Source of the DNA: Epiperipatus broadwayi
Lineage: Eukaryota > Onychophora > Udeonychophora > Euonychophora > Peripatidae
Assembly (NCBI GenBank): GCA_028023455.1
Contig: JAQFVV010000014.1
Span: 1,305,336-1,369,335 of the forward strand
DNA length: 64,000 nucleotides
Reading direction: 5' to 3'
Below the pieces are notes generated by a model, which saw only the letters and a program-made list of their open reading frames with translations, ran no database searches and was not told where the DNA came from. Shown in pieces: positions 48,757-59,564 of the stretch. Within the stretch, counting starts at the first letter, position 1, and every line of letters begins with the position of its first letter. The translations under genes were made by a program, and so were the position numbers.

Positions 48757-50592
48757 TCAGATAGCTTTTGAGTTCATCACATGCTTTATTGTATGCATGT
48801 GTAAGCTTGAATATATAGTGCTGAGTGCGGTGTTTAACGGGTTAATCATGATTATTCTCTGGTGTAACTGATCTGCCAGAGACAAAAGTCTTGATGGTGG
48901 AGGTTGTTTTTTTGTTATATGGTTGATGTTAAAGGACAACATTCCCATAAATGCTAGATATTTCTGGACCGGGTTCAAAGTCATGTCTTTGATTTTGTTT
49001 AGCATTATGTAGGTCTCAGAGAACAGAAATTCTGGGGTTGTTTCTGGGAGTAAAACTCTTATTGTTCTTGTAAGTGGAAAGGGTGATATTTGAATTTGGG
49101 CACAGTCAATTGTGACTATTTGAGCTGAGTGATCGGAAAAAGTTGAGGGAGTTAGTTTTATTTCAATAAGGTGGTGAAGCATTGGAGAATAAAAGCACAG
49201 ATCAATAAGTGAAGAGAAGCGATTATTGTGGAAAGAGATGGCATCATCTGACAAAAAACCTCGGTCACTCATTAGTGGTATGTTTATTCTGTGAAGCCAA
49301 TGTTGGGTAAATTCCTGATATTTTAAATTAAAATCTCCAATTAAGATGGTTGGGTTTGAAGTTGTAGCTAACCGTGAATTAATGTTTGCAATTGTGGTAT
49401 CTATTTTTTTATCCTGTAAAGGCATATATACAAAAACCAGATTTATTGTTATGCTTTTTTGGTTGAAGATTGCAATTAATAAGTTCATGTCAATGTGAAT
49501 TATTTTGAACGTTGTGAATGGGCATTTTCTAGAAATTATGAGTCCAGTGCCAGCTGAGGGAGAGGAAGAGTCTCTGGAGCATGCACAGAACCCTTCCATA
49601 TTTAAATGTTTGGCTGGGTCAGTTTGTGATTCAGCATAAATTTTTGTCTCAAGTATACCAAGCAAGTGTGGTTGTATATCCTTGATCCAATGTTTTAACT
49701 TATTAATTTTTGAGGTCAAGTTTAAACCCCTGACATTGATTGCCACAATTTTTACTTTCATTATATTTTCTTGATCACTATTAGTGTGTGAGTTTATTTG
49801 TTCTTTTATTATCTCTTTTTCATCAGTATCTTTGGTAGGCTGACTTAGATTGTGCACTGTTTTTTCCATTGCAGCCTTTTGAGGCTGTTGACTTTCTGTT
49901 TTTTTATCAGTGGGGGTTTGAATTCTGTTGGTTGATTTTGTTGATAAATCCAGAATTTCAGGTGCCGGCAATGTGTATGCAGTTTTTTTATTATTCAATT
50001 GCTGTTGATCTGTGGATTTTTTATTAATTTTTTCTTGTTTATTAGTTGTTTTCATTATCTGTTTTGTACTGTTTGATTCCTGTTGGTGAGCTTCTGTTGG
50101 TTGATCTTCAGAGCTCGGTTGGTTTTTCTGGTTGGTTTTGGTGTTGCAATCGATTGCTAAGTGTCCAGTTTCACCACACACAAAACATCTTGGCCTTAAT
50201 CCTTTTATGTGAATGGTCAGTATTGCATTCTGGTCAATTATTTGTGTTGGAATATCCTCCGGGTTTACACTGTCATTCAGCTTTATTTTGTAATGAAAGT
50301 TGTTGCTAAAAACCAGGATGGAGGTGTCGGATAAGTAGATTTGTTTTATATAAATAGCTTTGCCAAATGACTGTATTAATTTTTGAAAATCCTGAATGGT
50401 ATATCCGAAGTAAGTTTTTTTAATTATTCCGTTACAATAGTTTTGCAAGCTTTGATCGACTGTTATTAGTGCATAGCTTCCCAAAGTTTTTACTTTAGTT
50501 TGAAATCTTACACGCTGATGTTCATCGAAAAACTGAATTGCAACATATCGTGAGTTTGGATGGTCTCCAATACTGGAGACTGTATCCCACAT
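48757..50592 (-). pseudogene. LINE A ORF1-like region fused in frame with the endonuclease
   Basis: One continuous 611-codon frame. Residues 1-140 are an ORF1-like nucleic-acid-binding region (MWDTVSSIGDHPNSR, KTYFGYTIQDFQKLI). A CCHC zinc knuckle CFVCGETGHLAIDC follows at about residue 137-150. A Gln/Thr/Lys-rich linker runs to about 277. Then the apurinic-type endonuclease begins at an internal Met (MKVKIVAINVRGLN): ETKIYAES, SAGTGLII, TILIGDFNL, a later FSDHSAQIV (catalytic Asp-His). ORF1's own N terminus lies further up (ATG at about 50950) in frames broken around 50600-50800. In LINE C the two proteins are separate, so the fusion may be secondary. Confidence 0.82.
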
Positions 50593-50950
50593 TGCTGTTG
50601 CTGTCAGCTCTTCGTAAAGAAGTTATCTGGGGAATTTATAAAGTGTTAAATTCCTATCGGTGACAGCTAACACTAATGATCTCGGTGAAAAAATGTTTTG
50701 GAAAGTTGTGAATATTTTTTGGGATGGTGCTGTTGAAAGTAACGTTTATTTCTTGCAGTTCATCTTGATTCCATATCGTTGGGGAGGGCTCTTCATTATT
50801 TTATATGAGGTTTAAATTATTTATGTCGGCTTGATTTACCTTCCTAAATCTTGCTGTCTGTGTTAATGCTGGACTTTTTTTGATACTGTAAGGCTGCTGT
50901 TTTTTTTTTGTTATATTCGTGTATGTTTTTGCGTTAGTCGCAGTTTTCAT
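50593..50950 (-). pseudogene. LINE A ORF1 N-terminal remnant
   Basis: From an ATG at 50948-50950 the minus strand reads MKTATNAKTYTNITKKK. After a stop it continues in pieces: WNQDELQEINVTFNSTIPKN and HFFTEI. This matches LINE C's ORF1 (EPWSNDSFKKISEVFNQTIPKD, RFFTESS). Stops and a frame change near 50640-50700 separate it from the frame beginning at 50592. Confidence 0.7.
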
Positions 50951-51211
50951 TTTATCACCAATTGTTTGAGCTCAATTTATGTCATTCGCTTCTTGATGTG
51001 ACACCATGCTTGTTTATGATGCTACAATTTATTTTTTGTTATGAATGACCATATTACTTACTTTTTGCTAGAAAACAACTGTTCAGTAATCAGCCATCGC
51101 TGTCTTTATCTATCACAGTTATATATCACAGTTTTTAAGTGTGAAAACGATTAGAATATGGAAAAAAAAGATTATTAATAAGACCTTCATTCTTGGTGAC
51201 TTAGGCCTACA
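50951..51211 (-). other. LINE A 5' leader
   Basis: About 260 bp between the presumed ORF1 start and the (ATT)n tract. A short upstream ATG frame (MVSHQEANDIN, about 51008) ends quickly. The exact 5' end of the element cannot be set. Confidence 0.45.
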
Positions 51212-51229
51212 CTATTATTATTATTATTA

Positions 51230-51288
<59 letters not shown>
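51212..51288. repeat. (ATT)n microsatellite upstream of LINE A
   Basis: About 25 ATT triplets with one T substitution. It lies directly at the 5' side of LINE A. Its two flanks (TTAGGCCTACA on the left, TGTAGACCTAG on the right) are imperfect inverted complements. Confidence 0.95.
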
Positions 51289-51834
51289 GTAGACCTAGAT
51301 TGACCTTTGTGCGAGATACATATGTCAATTCTAGTGTGTTATCCATTTCTAAACTATGTAAGTTTAGAATTGTCAATGATATATATTGTCATCATTTTTT
51401 ACTGTGTTGTAAAGTATCAATTATAAATACCGACTTGGCTAAAAAATTTCAACAGGTGGTTTCAGATTTTTCTTTAAAAAGCAGTCATAGGCAATTTACT
51501 TACAATGGACTCACGCTCTTTAATTCTTTCGTTACTGACTGTTCAATTGATTTTGATAATTTATCTTTTTATATTTTTAATAAAATTTTGGTTATTGTCT
51601 CATGGAATATATTATTTAATATGTATATATTTAATTTAATATGTATATGTACATCTTTTTGGTTGTATTTATTTTTATATTATTTGTTTTGGTTTACTTC
51701 TTTTAGTATTTATAGTATAGTAATGTATAGTAATGTATTTTATTGTTATTTTTGTTTTTGGTTTGTAATTAAAAATTTAAGAAAGTCTCCTAGCTCAAGT
51801 TTATCTTGTTTCGAATATTTCTCTCTTTTATATG
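51289..51834 (+). other. Unrecognised segment between microsatellite and MITE
   Basis: The plus strand is open through this stretch (RLTFVRDTYVNSSVLSISK, then SFVTDCSIDFDNLSFY) because it continues the ATT reading phase. The first 100 residues look less random than the Phe/Tyr/Leu-rich remainder and could be a fragment of a retroelement protein. I recognise no motif and do not assign a gene. Confidence 0.3.
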
Positions 51835-51836
51835 TA

Positions 51837-52728
51837 CACCTTGGTCTTGTTTTATGTGGATTATTTTAATGCAATTTTGAAGTTATGCAATTAATATTTC
51901 TTCTTAATATCTTTCATATTTCACTATATTTATTAGATATCAAGAAATTTAAATTATTAATAACTTATTTTGACATTAATTTTTTTCCCAGAAATATAAC
52001 ATTATATTAGCAGTTAATGTGAATATGGCCTGAAGCTGTATTTAGAAGCTTAGCTTCTATGTAAATAACCTACTTATATTAATGAATAAATAATAATAAT
52101 AGATTATACTTACATATAAAAATATCACAATAAATATTCAAAAATTTTAAACTCTTAAAACATATTTTGTTAACATATTAATAGAAATAAATATTTTTTT
52201 AGATTTTTAAAATAAATAATAACAAAGGTTTTATTGATTTTTTAAACTGAAAATAATCTTTCTTATAATAATGTATAATATTTTAGTTTTGATTGAGATC
52301 TCATTTTTTTAATAGAGAAACAGAAAACCATTAAAACAGCACAAGACTGAATGTGGCACTAGTTGTACATCACATCATGAATCTGATTTCTTATCAGTTC
52401 ACAAATGAATGCATATTGTCAAATAGTGGTAATAATTAAAATATGTATGAAAAATGTAAAATTAAATACTGTAGTTAATAAAAAAAAGTTTGTCTTGTAT
52501 TAATTTTTTTCAAATATTTGAAATTTTTTATTAGTCATACCTTATTTCTTTATTTTTTAATGCGAATTTTAAAGTAATTGTTCCTTCTTGCTTTGTTTTT
52601 ATATGTTTTCTGAAAATTACTGGAACATATCCCCCATTTTTCAAGGTAATATAAGTCTATTTTTGTGTGATTTGTTTTGTGCACATTTTCTGAGGAACTT
52701 ACCTACTGCATAAAATGAGACCCAGGTG
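51837..52728. mobile_element. Tigger-like MITE, copy 2 (892 bp)
   Basis: Aligns with 2864-3925. Left end CACCTTGGTCTTGTTTTATG; the right end GCATAAAATGAGACCCAGGTG is its imperfect inverse. Both are flanked by TA (51835-51836 and 52729-52730). Internal deletions account for the shorter length. The MITE separates the LINE A and LINE B parts of the array. Confidence 0.8.
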
Positions 52729-52741
52729 TATTGTTTCATTA

Positions 52742-52764
52742 ATAATAAATGAATAAATAAATAA

Positions 52765-52860
<96 letters not shown>
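52742..52860. repeat. (AAT)n tail of LINE B
   Basis: A few ATAA units, then about 30 uninterrupted ATT triplets. On the minus strand it follows LINE B's 3' end, AATAAAGTTCCTTTGAAATG. Confidence 0.95.
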
Positions 52861-52862
<2 letters not shown>

Positions 52863-55795
52863 ATTTCAAAGGAACTTTATTCACAAAGAAAACAAAAGGT
52901 TACAATATGTTATAGAGTTTATACATTTACAATACCTTTTTTTTTTGTTAATAGAAAAAAAACACATAGTAAAAATTATGTATTACATTGTTAAAAAAAA
53001 TGGTAACACACAAAAAAAAATGGAAGCAACAAAAAAAAATTGTATACAATGAATGGTTGGATCAATAAAACTGAAGGAAAAAACCTGACAATAGCAAAAA
53101 TGAAATTGAAAAACAAATCTATTACAAATATAAATAGAATTAAAAAAATTCATTACCTGAGCATATAAAGAATACATCATATTATTATGATAACAAAAAA
53201 ATGAAACAAAAAATTATATACAAAGAATAAAATTTGGATCAAATAAACAAAAAAGGAACAAATTTCACAATAATAAAAAACAAAACTGCAAAACTTTTTA
53301 CGAAGATGAATAGATAAAAAAAAGGATCTTTCAGAGCATACAAAATAAAATAAAAAACATTTATTTTTTGAAGGCAATATACCATGTTACAGATTTGAGG
53401 CGAGTCGCATTTGAGACCATGTGTCAATGTATGTTTGTGTTTCTGTTATTTTTTTTATCTCTTTGTTGGATTTGTATTAATTTATTTTTAATTGTGTTTT
53501 GATGTCTTTTGGTATTTGTGTTTATACTAAAATTACATCTTGTGCACCAGAAGGCATAAAGGATAAATGTACTAGCCCTAATACTGGAAAATATACCTTT
53601 TTCATATGCTTGTAGCAAATATCTGATTGTTGTATTTTCCCGTGTTGTGATATTGCAGATCATTTTGTGAGTGTTTTCAAGTCATTGACAACTGAATAGG
53701 AAGTGATTTATTGTTTCTGATTCTTGATGACAGATGGAACATGTCATCTATGTTATGTTAATATCTCTTATAATTTAAAAAATTTAATGTCGGAAGTGCT
53801 TCCAGATTTATTTTGATCAGGAAGTCAAAATATTTTGGTTCTAATGACCAATGTTTATATCTTTTAGTTAATTGCTTATTATTAATCGCCAATAGTGTTT
53901 CTGCTGTATTTTGTATGCCTGGATAGATGAACTTATATGTTTGCCAGTATTTATATTTAGTACCATCTGTTTGTATAGGAGGTATATCTGTATTCATTAG
54001 TGGTTTCAGAAGTGCTTTCCAATAACCTTTGTATGGCGGTGGTGTGTCTGTTGGTGTCACTTTCATTGTATATGATATTATTGGATAAATTTTATTACAA
54101 GTTGCTATGATGTTTATTGTTTTCTGTATACAGAAAATGTGTAAGTTGTGTAAACCAAGTCCATTCAATGACAATGGCAGTTGTAGTTTTTTGATGGAAG
54201 CAGATATTGTTTTTTTCCCCCACAGTAACTTTCTGCATAAATTATAAATATTATTAGTGAAGCCCTTTGTGAAAATCACAATCGGAGAGAAATAAATTAT
54301 TCTGGTTATTACTAGCATATTAAACAGTGATATTTTGGCATATAGTGATCAATATGCCTTTTCCATTGAATTTATCAATTTCACAATCTTTTCCTTCAAA
54401 TTATTTTGAATTTGTGTTCTCATTGCAATTGCACTGAAATGGAAAGGGAAACCTAAAAAAGGGCTAGGCTTTCCCTTGAAATAATCTGCAATTGAACTTG
54501 AGGTGTAAATTTTCCAGGCACAAGATTTTTCAACATTAACATTAAGGTTATATGTGTTAGAGTAATTAGCTATTATTTTTAAAAGTTTGGGTATCTGTTT
54601 CTTGCTCTTTAAGACATATATGTCATCCATGTAAGCAATGCATGGAACATAGGAGCCCAATTGTTGTATGTATATTCCATTTATTTTTTCTTCAGTTTCC
54701 TTAATTGGTGGGTTGATATATATTGCAAATGGTAGTAAGCTTAGTGGAGATTCTTGTGGTATCGAGCAGTTTGGTACTATTGATGTAGCTGTTTTACCAT
54801 TTAAAGTAATATATATTTATCGGTTGAGTAACAAATTAGTGATTATGTAAATATAAACTTTAAGGATTGTAGAGTTTGTTAATAGTTCTACTAGCTTGTT
54901 TATTAATACATTATCAAATGCTGACTTTATGTCTAATTGTACTACTGCTGGTGCATACTTTTAGATAGTTCTTACTGTGTCTATGACTGTTTTATAGATG
55001 AATGCTGTCTGGTTAACTGAAGAGCCTTTTTTTGGCAAATTGGTGTTTGAATATAGTTGGAGTGATGTAAGGCTCTATTCTGTCTTTGATGAAGATTCAA
55101 GTATTTTAATGCCTAGTGAGCTCATCGATATTGGACGAAGATTTTCAAGTGTGGTTGAACTTTCTTGTTTTTTTAAAAAAGGGATTATTGATACAGGGTT
55201 TGGGTTTGGAATTTCATATACTTGTCTTGTAAGCAAATTCGCTATATTCACTAAATGTTGTGTAGTGTGAGTTTCTAAGTGTGAAAAAACTCTTTTTGGG
55301 ATCCCGGCATACCTGGGTGACTGGGATTTGGTCTATTTTTTGTTTGAATTCTATCTTTCCAAACACTATGTTCTCTTCTGCTTTTCCTAGAAAAAAAGTT
55401 GCTGGGTCAAAGGATCCACATGACTGTAATTTTATTTTAAAGTTACTATATATTGTATCTAGTATGAATTGACCACTTATTGTTTTATTTTGTGATATTG
55501 CTGTTGGAAGTCTATATTTAGGTGGCTGACTGAGGCACCATTTTATGTATTGTTTTGTCCATACATGTGTTTGTTTGAGATATTTTTTTTTTTCTTTAAT
55601 GCTATATATTCTTTTAATTTGTCTTTTGCTAAATTATATCTTCTTTTAAGTGCTATAGTTCTGTTTTTATTATTCTCATTGTCTACTGTATTAATGATTG
55701 CTTTATGCAATTTTTCAACTAATGTATATAGTCCTGTGGGTGTTGGTGCTCTTCTTGTAACATGCTGAATTGTGTGTGAAATAATGTTTATAAAT
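52861..55795 (-). mobile_element. LINE B, 5'-truncated copy
   Basis: About 2.9 kb on the minus strand. It starts just upstream of the RT, flush with the tail of LINE C at 55796, and ends in its own (AAT)n tail. About 560 bp of A/T-rich 3' non-coding sequence (52861-53423) separates ORF2's end from the tail. It lacks ORF1 and the endonuclease. Confidence 0.82.
53424..55790 (-). pseudogene. LINE B ORF2 remnant (RT and C terminus)
   Basis: Minus-strand pieces in order. 55300-55790 is the linker ahead of the RT (YIKWCLSQPPKYRLPTAI, matching FIRWVLGHPSQVRVPTAI in LINE C). 54850-55270 is RT motif A and the IKIL-type segment, in broken frames. 54349-54660 carries AYMDDIYVLKSKKQIPKLLK, with an intact YMDD catalytic box. 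53758-54318 holds RKLLWGKKTI, GLGLHNLH and LEPKYFDF. 53424-53663 holds LYAFWCTRCNF. The Cys/His motif near 53700-53760 is interrupted. It is not functional because of truncation and several frame breaks. Confidence 0.78.
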
Positions 55796-55808
55796 GTTGT
55801 TGTTGTTG

Positions 55809-55863
<55 letters not shown>

Positions 55864-55878
55864 GATGATGATGATGAT
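55796..55878. repeat. (AAT/ATC)n tail of LINE C
   Basis: TTG and ATT triplets followed by five GAT units on the plus strand. It sits directly between the 5' end of LINE B and the 3' end of LINE C. Confidence 0.95.
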
Positions 55879-56176
55879 GTTTCAAAGGATAAACTTTATT
55901 AGTATTCTAAAAGATTATACAAGTTACATTTGACAACATAGTTCTTATACATAAATTGGTTTTACAAAACTACATGCGTTATCAAACTAGAAGTATATAA
56001 GAAAAAAAAACAGTTCAACAAAGTCAATGATGATCACTCATTCATACGATTATATACAATTCGATATACTTCAATTAAATTAAAGCAGTAATGTGTCTAA
56101 TTTGTGTCGGTTGACTTCAGAACTGGCACAAGGTTCCATGTTAGATATAGTTTTTTTTGTTAGTGCTTTTATATAA

Positions 56177-58349
56177 GTTCTTGTATATTCCAGGTGTCAA
56201 TGTACTTAGATTGATCTGTAATCTTCATGTCTCTTTCACGTATGGTTTGCGGCTTATATCTGAATGTGTTTGGATGTTTTCTGGGGTTATAATTGTATAT
56301 GAAATTACACCTTGTACACCATAAGGCATAGAGTAAAAATGTGCAGATGCTTATTTCAGCAAAGATACCTTTTTAAAAAGAGTCAAAAAGGGTTTTCATA
56401 TTGATTTTTTTATCCTTGAGTGAAGTGCTAAAAATTTCATGAATATTTTCTAGACTTGGGCATGAGAAAAAAAGGTGGTTTTGTGTGTCCGAGTCCCTAT
56501 GGCAAAGATTACATATATCATCTATATCTTTATAGTTTCTTTGATATTTCAAAAAATGTTGCATATGTAGCGAGTCCAGATTTATCTTTAGGAGAAAGTC
56601 CAAATATTTTGGTTCAAGTGACCATAGTTTGAATTTGCGACATAATTGTTTATTATTAATATGAAGTGGAGTTTGTACATCATCTTGACTTGGATGCAGA
56701 AGTTGATAAACTTCCCAATATTTATATTTGACTTGTGGTGGATTAAAGTTAAGAGTGTGGATTGTTAATAATGGTGTAAGTAGTGTGTTTAGATATCTCT
56801 GGAGAGGAGATGGTCTATCTGTAGGGGTAATCTGGGCAGAAAATTTTAAATATGGGAATTTTTGTGCACATGTAGATATTATGTTCAATGTTTTTTGTAT
56901 CCTGAAGACATATATTGAGTGCAGGCCAAGGCCATTTTGTGAAAGGGGTTTTCTTAGACGTTTTACTGATATTGAGATAATTTTTTCCCCAGAATAATTT
57001 CCTACATAAGGTGTCTATCTTATTTGTAAATGCCTTGGTATAAATGATTGTTGGAGTAAAATAAGAGATTTTTGTAAGCACTAGCATGTTAAGCAAAGCC
57101 ATTTTTGTATATAGAGAGAGGTAGGCTTTGGAGAGTGAATTGACAGTCTTTTCCACTTTCTCTATTAAATTTTTCTGTATGAGCGATCTCATAGGTGAAT
57201 GACGTAAATAGAAGTTGAACCCAAGAAATGCATCTTGGTCTACCTTTGAAAACTTTAGTAATGCTATTACCAGTGAAGATCTGCCATGCACACAATTTCT
57301 CCATATTAAATGTTAGCTTATATTTTTTTGTAAAATTGTTAAGTATCTTAAGAAGTTTGGGAATTTGCTTTTGGGATGATAGAAATACTGCTATATCATC
57401 CATATATACAATGCATTAGATGTTGTCATTGATGGTAGGCACGTAAACTCCTGAAAATTCATTTTCTATTATTTTTATAAGAGAGTTGATATAGGCAGTG
57501 AACAATAAGGCACTGAGAGGTGGTCCTTGAGGAATGGACTGATGTAGCACTATTGGTGGTGAAGTTTTCCCATTTAGGGAAACATAAATCTCACGGTTTA
57601 AAAGTAAATTAGCAATCAAGTTTAGATAGGCATTGGGGACTGAGTATTTTTGCAGAGTTTTAAGAAGAGTACTGATGGAAATCATATCAAAAGCGGCTTC
57701 AATATCTTGTTGAATAACAATTGGACTGTATTTTTTATTATCTCTAACAGTTTCTATAGTTGACTTGAATAAAAAGGCTGCCTGCCCTGTTGAGGATTCT
57801 TTTTTGGCAAATTGCATTTTTGATAAGTTTGGCAAAATGAATGGCTCTATTTTATCTTTTATCACTGATTCTATTATCTTTATGCCAAGGGAGCACATTG
57901 AAATTGGACGTAGGTTAGTGGTATTTGAGATTAATTGTTTCTTTTTCATGAAATGGCACAAGCATAATTTGATTTAAGCCCTGTATTTTATAGATGTCTT
58001 TAGTGAGGTAGGAGACTAGGTTAAGCATATATTGTGCTGCGATTTTATCAATATGTTCGTATACAAACTTGGGAATTCCATCTATGCCAGGGTGACATGA
58101 ATCTGGCATCACTTCTATTTTTTGAATGATATCTTTTAAAGAAATTTTAAATTCATTTTCTGATCTATTTTGTGAAAAGGCCATTAGACTTGGTGAGGAG
58201 ACCCTCTGGAATTTTTCTCTATACAATATGTAAAGCCGCTCCAACATAAAATCTCCGTAGACAATTTCAGTTTGAACTTTAATAGCTGTTGGGACTCGCA
58301 CCTGGGAGGGGTGGCCTAGCACCCATCTAATGAAGTCTCTGGTATACAT
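56177..58349 (-). pseudogene. LINE C ORF2, RT and C-terminal region
   Basis: Consecutive frames. 57915-58349 has RWVLGHPSQVRVPTAI and CHPGIDGIPKFV. After a frameshift near 57940, 57416-57961 has LRPISMCSLGIKIIE, QQDIEAAFDMISI (motif A) and SIPQGPPLSALLF. One in-frame stop at 57416-57418 is followed in the same frame by YMDDIAVFL (motif C intact) in 57089-57403. Then 56815-57291 holds RKLFWGKN, and 56373-56888 holds LEPKYLDF and the Cys/His motif CNLCHRDSDTQNHLFFSC. The C terminus continues after another shift to about 56177 with LYALWCTRCNF. A nearly complete RT with only a handful of disabling changes. Confidence 0.82.
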
Positions 58350-58548
58350 GTGTGGCTTATTTAAATATAATCTTTTCTTTTTAATGGAGATATATTTTTT
58401 AAGCTGGTTTGTTAACTCTTGATGTTTTCTTTAAAGCTATCAGACAGGGATGATCGAGATTTGATTGAGAAGTGTCAATAATTTTTTATAGGTATCATCC
58501 ATATGCTTTAGTAGTTTTGTTGGAGGTGTTGTTGTCCTTGTAAGATGA

Positions 58549-59388
58549 TCAATGAGTAAATGAAATCAGATTAGTAAAAGCACACCATGCTTGGACTGGA
58601 TCCATTGTAATATTTTTCAACTTGTGAAGATATATGTATATTTCTGAGAAAAGATATTCTGGTGTGCGTGATGGTAGTAGAACTCTGATGGTTCTTCTTA
58701 TATTAATTGTTGTTCTATTATCAAAATTAATTTCCAATGACACTAAAACAGCTGCATGATCAGAGAGGGGGTAATTCTTTAATTGAATGCTTATCATGTT
58801 ATGTAATGATGGCGAATAGAAAACCAGATATATAAGTGATGAATGTCTACCATTGTTAAATGACATGGCCTTTTCCGGCAAAAAGCCTCTTCCACTCATC
58901 ATCGGAAAAGACAGCTGATGTAACCATTTGCCGCTGAAGGTCTGATATGTCATGTAGAAATCTCCCAAAATGATCATTGGATACATATCATTTGTGAACC
59001 TGGAGTTAAGTGTTTGTATAATTCTGTTTATAATAGTGGGACCTGGGGGGATATAAACAATTGCTGTGTTTAAGGTGATGGCTTTATGAGTAAATGTAAT
59101 TATGAGCAATTGTGCATCAATATGTAGAATTTTGAAAGAACTAAATGGGCAGTCTTTATCAATGATAATGCCTGTAGCCACTGATGGAGTGTCAGATGTG
59201 TTTGAGAAGGCTGTAAAATCCTTGGAATTCAGCGTATCTGTAGGGTTGATTAGTGAGCCACTGTAGATTTTTGTTTCGATAATGCCCATGATCTGTGGTT
59301 TAACAATGTCATACCATTTAGCAAGGAGGTCAATTTTTTGTGGGGAGTTTAACCCTCTAACATTAAAAACTCCTATTTTAATATCCAT
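58549..59388 (-). CDS. LINE C endonuclease domain (start of ORF2)
   Basis: A 279-codon open frame from an ATG at 59386-59388. It starts MDIKIGVFNVRGLNSPQK, followed by GIIETKIYSG (catalytic Glu) and SVATGIIIDKD. Next come MIILGDFYMTY (G-D-F, with one polar residue changed from the usual N), SSLIYLVFYS and LSDHAAVLV (S-D-H). This is the apurinic-type endonuclease of non-LTR retrotransposons, which nicks the target strand. The usual D-x-N of the GDFN motif reads D-F-Y here, so activity is doubtful. The frame closes at 58549, before the RT, through a stop or frameshift. ORF2 probably starts at this Met because ORF1 ends upstream in a different frame. Confidence 0.82.
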   Translation of the reverse strand: MDIKIGVFNVRGLNSPQKIDLLAKWYDIVKPQIMGIIETKIYSGSLINPTDTLNSKDFTAFSNTSDTPSVATGIIIDKDCPFSSFKILHIDAQLLIITFTHKAITLNTAIVYIPPGPTIINRIIQTLNSRFTNDMYPMIILGDFYMTYQTFSGKWLHQLSFPMMSGRGFLPEKAMSFNNGRHSSLIYLVFYSPSLHNMISIQLKNYPLSDHAAVLVSLEINFDNRTTINIRRTIRVLLPSRTPEYLFSEIYIYLHKLKNITMDPVQAWCAFTNLISFTH

Positions 59389-59564
59389 TATTTGTATGTG
59401 TGTGCATGTATATATCAGAATCTAAGCCTAGAATAGGAAAGTTTTGTTCTAAAATAAAGTTAAATATTTTAATAAAGGAAGCTTTAGTATATTTTAGTGG
59501 ATCAATGAATATGCATTGTTTAATTATTGTCTGTAGATTTGAGAGAAATATCATTAGATCTCAT

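Larger units (their letters stand above)
46337..51211 (-). mobile_element. LINE A, near-full-length non-LTR retrotransposon
   Basis: About 4.9 kb on the minus strand, from the (ATT)n tract at 51212 to its own (AAT)n tail. Order in the transcript sense: leader, ORF1-like region with CCHC knuckle, endonuclease, RT, C-terminal Cys/His motif, short 3' end. Three or more frameshifts and an altered RT active site show it is inactive. Together, the endonuclease motif NVRGLN, the CCHC ORF1 and the RT/C-terminal layout suggest the L1/Tx1 group (inference). Confidence 0.85.

Noticed and set aside
53177-53427. Overlapping minus-strand Phe/Val-rich frames
   Set aside because: They fall in the A/T-rich 3' non-coding end of LINE B, after the ORF2 C-terminal motif.
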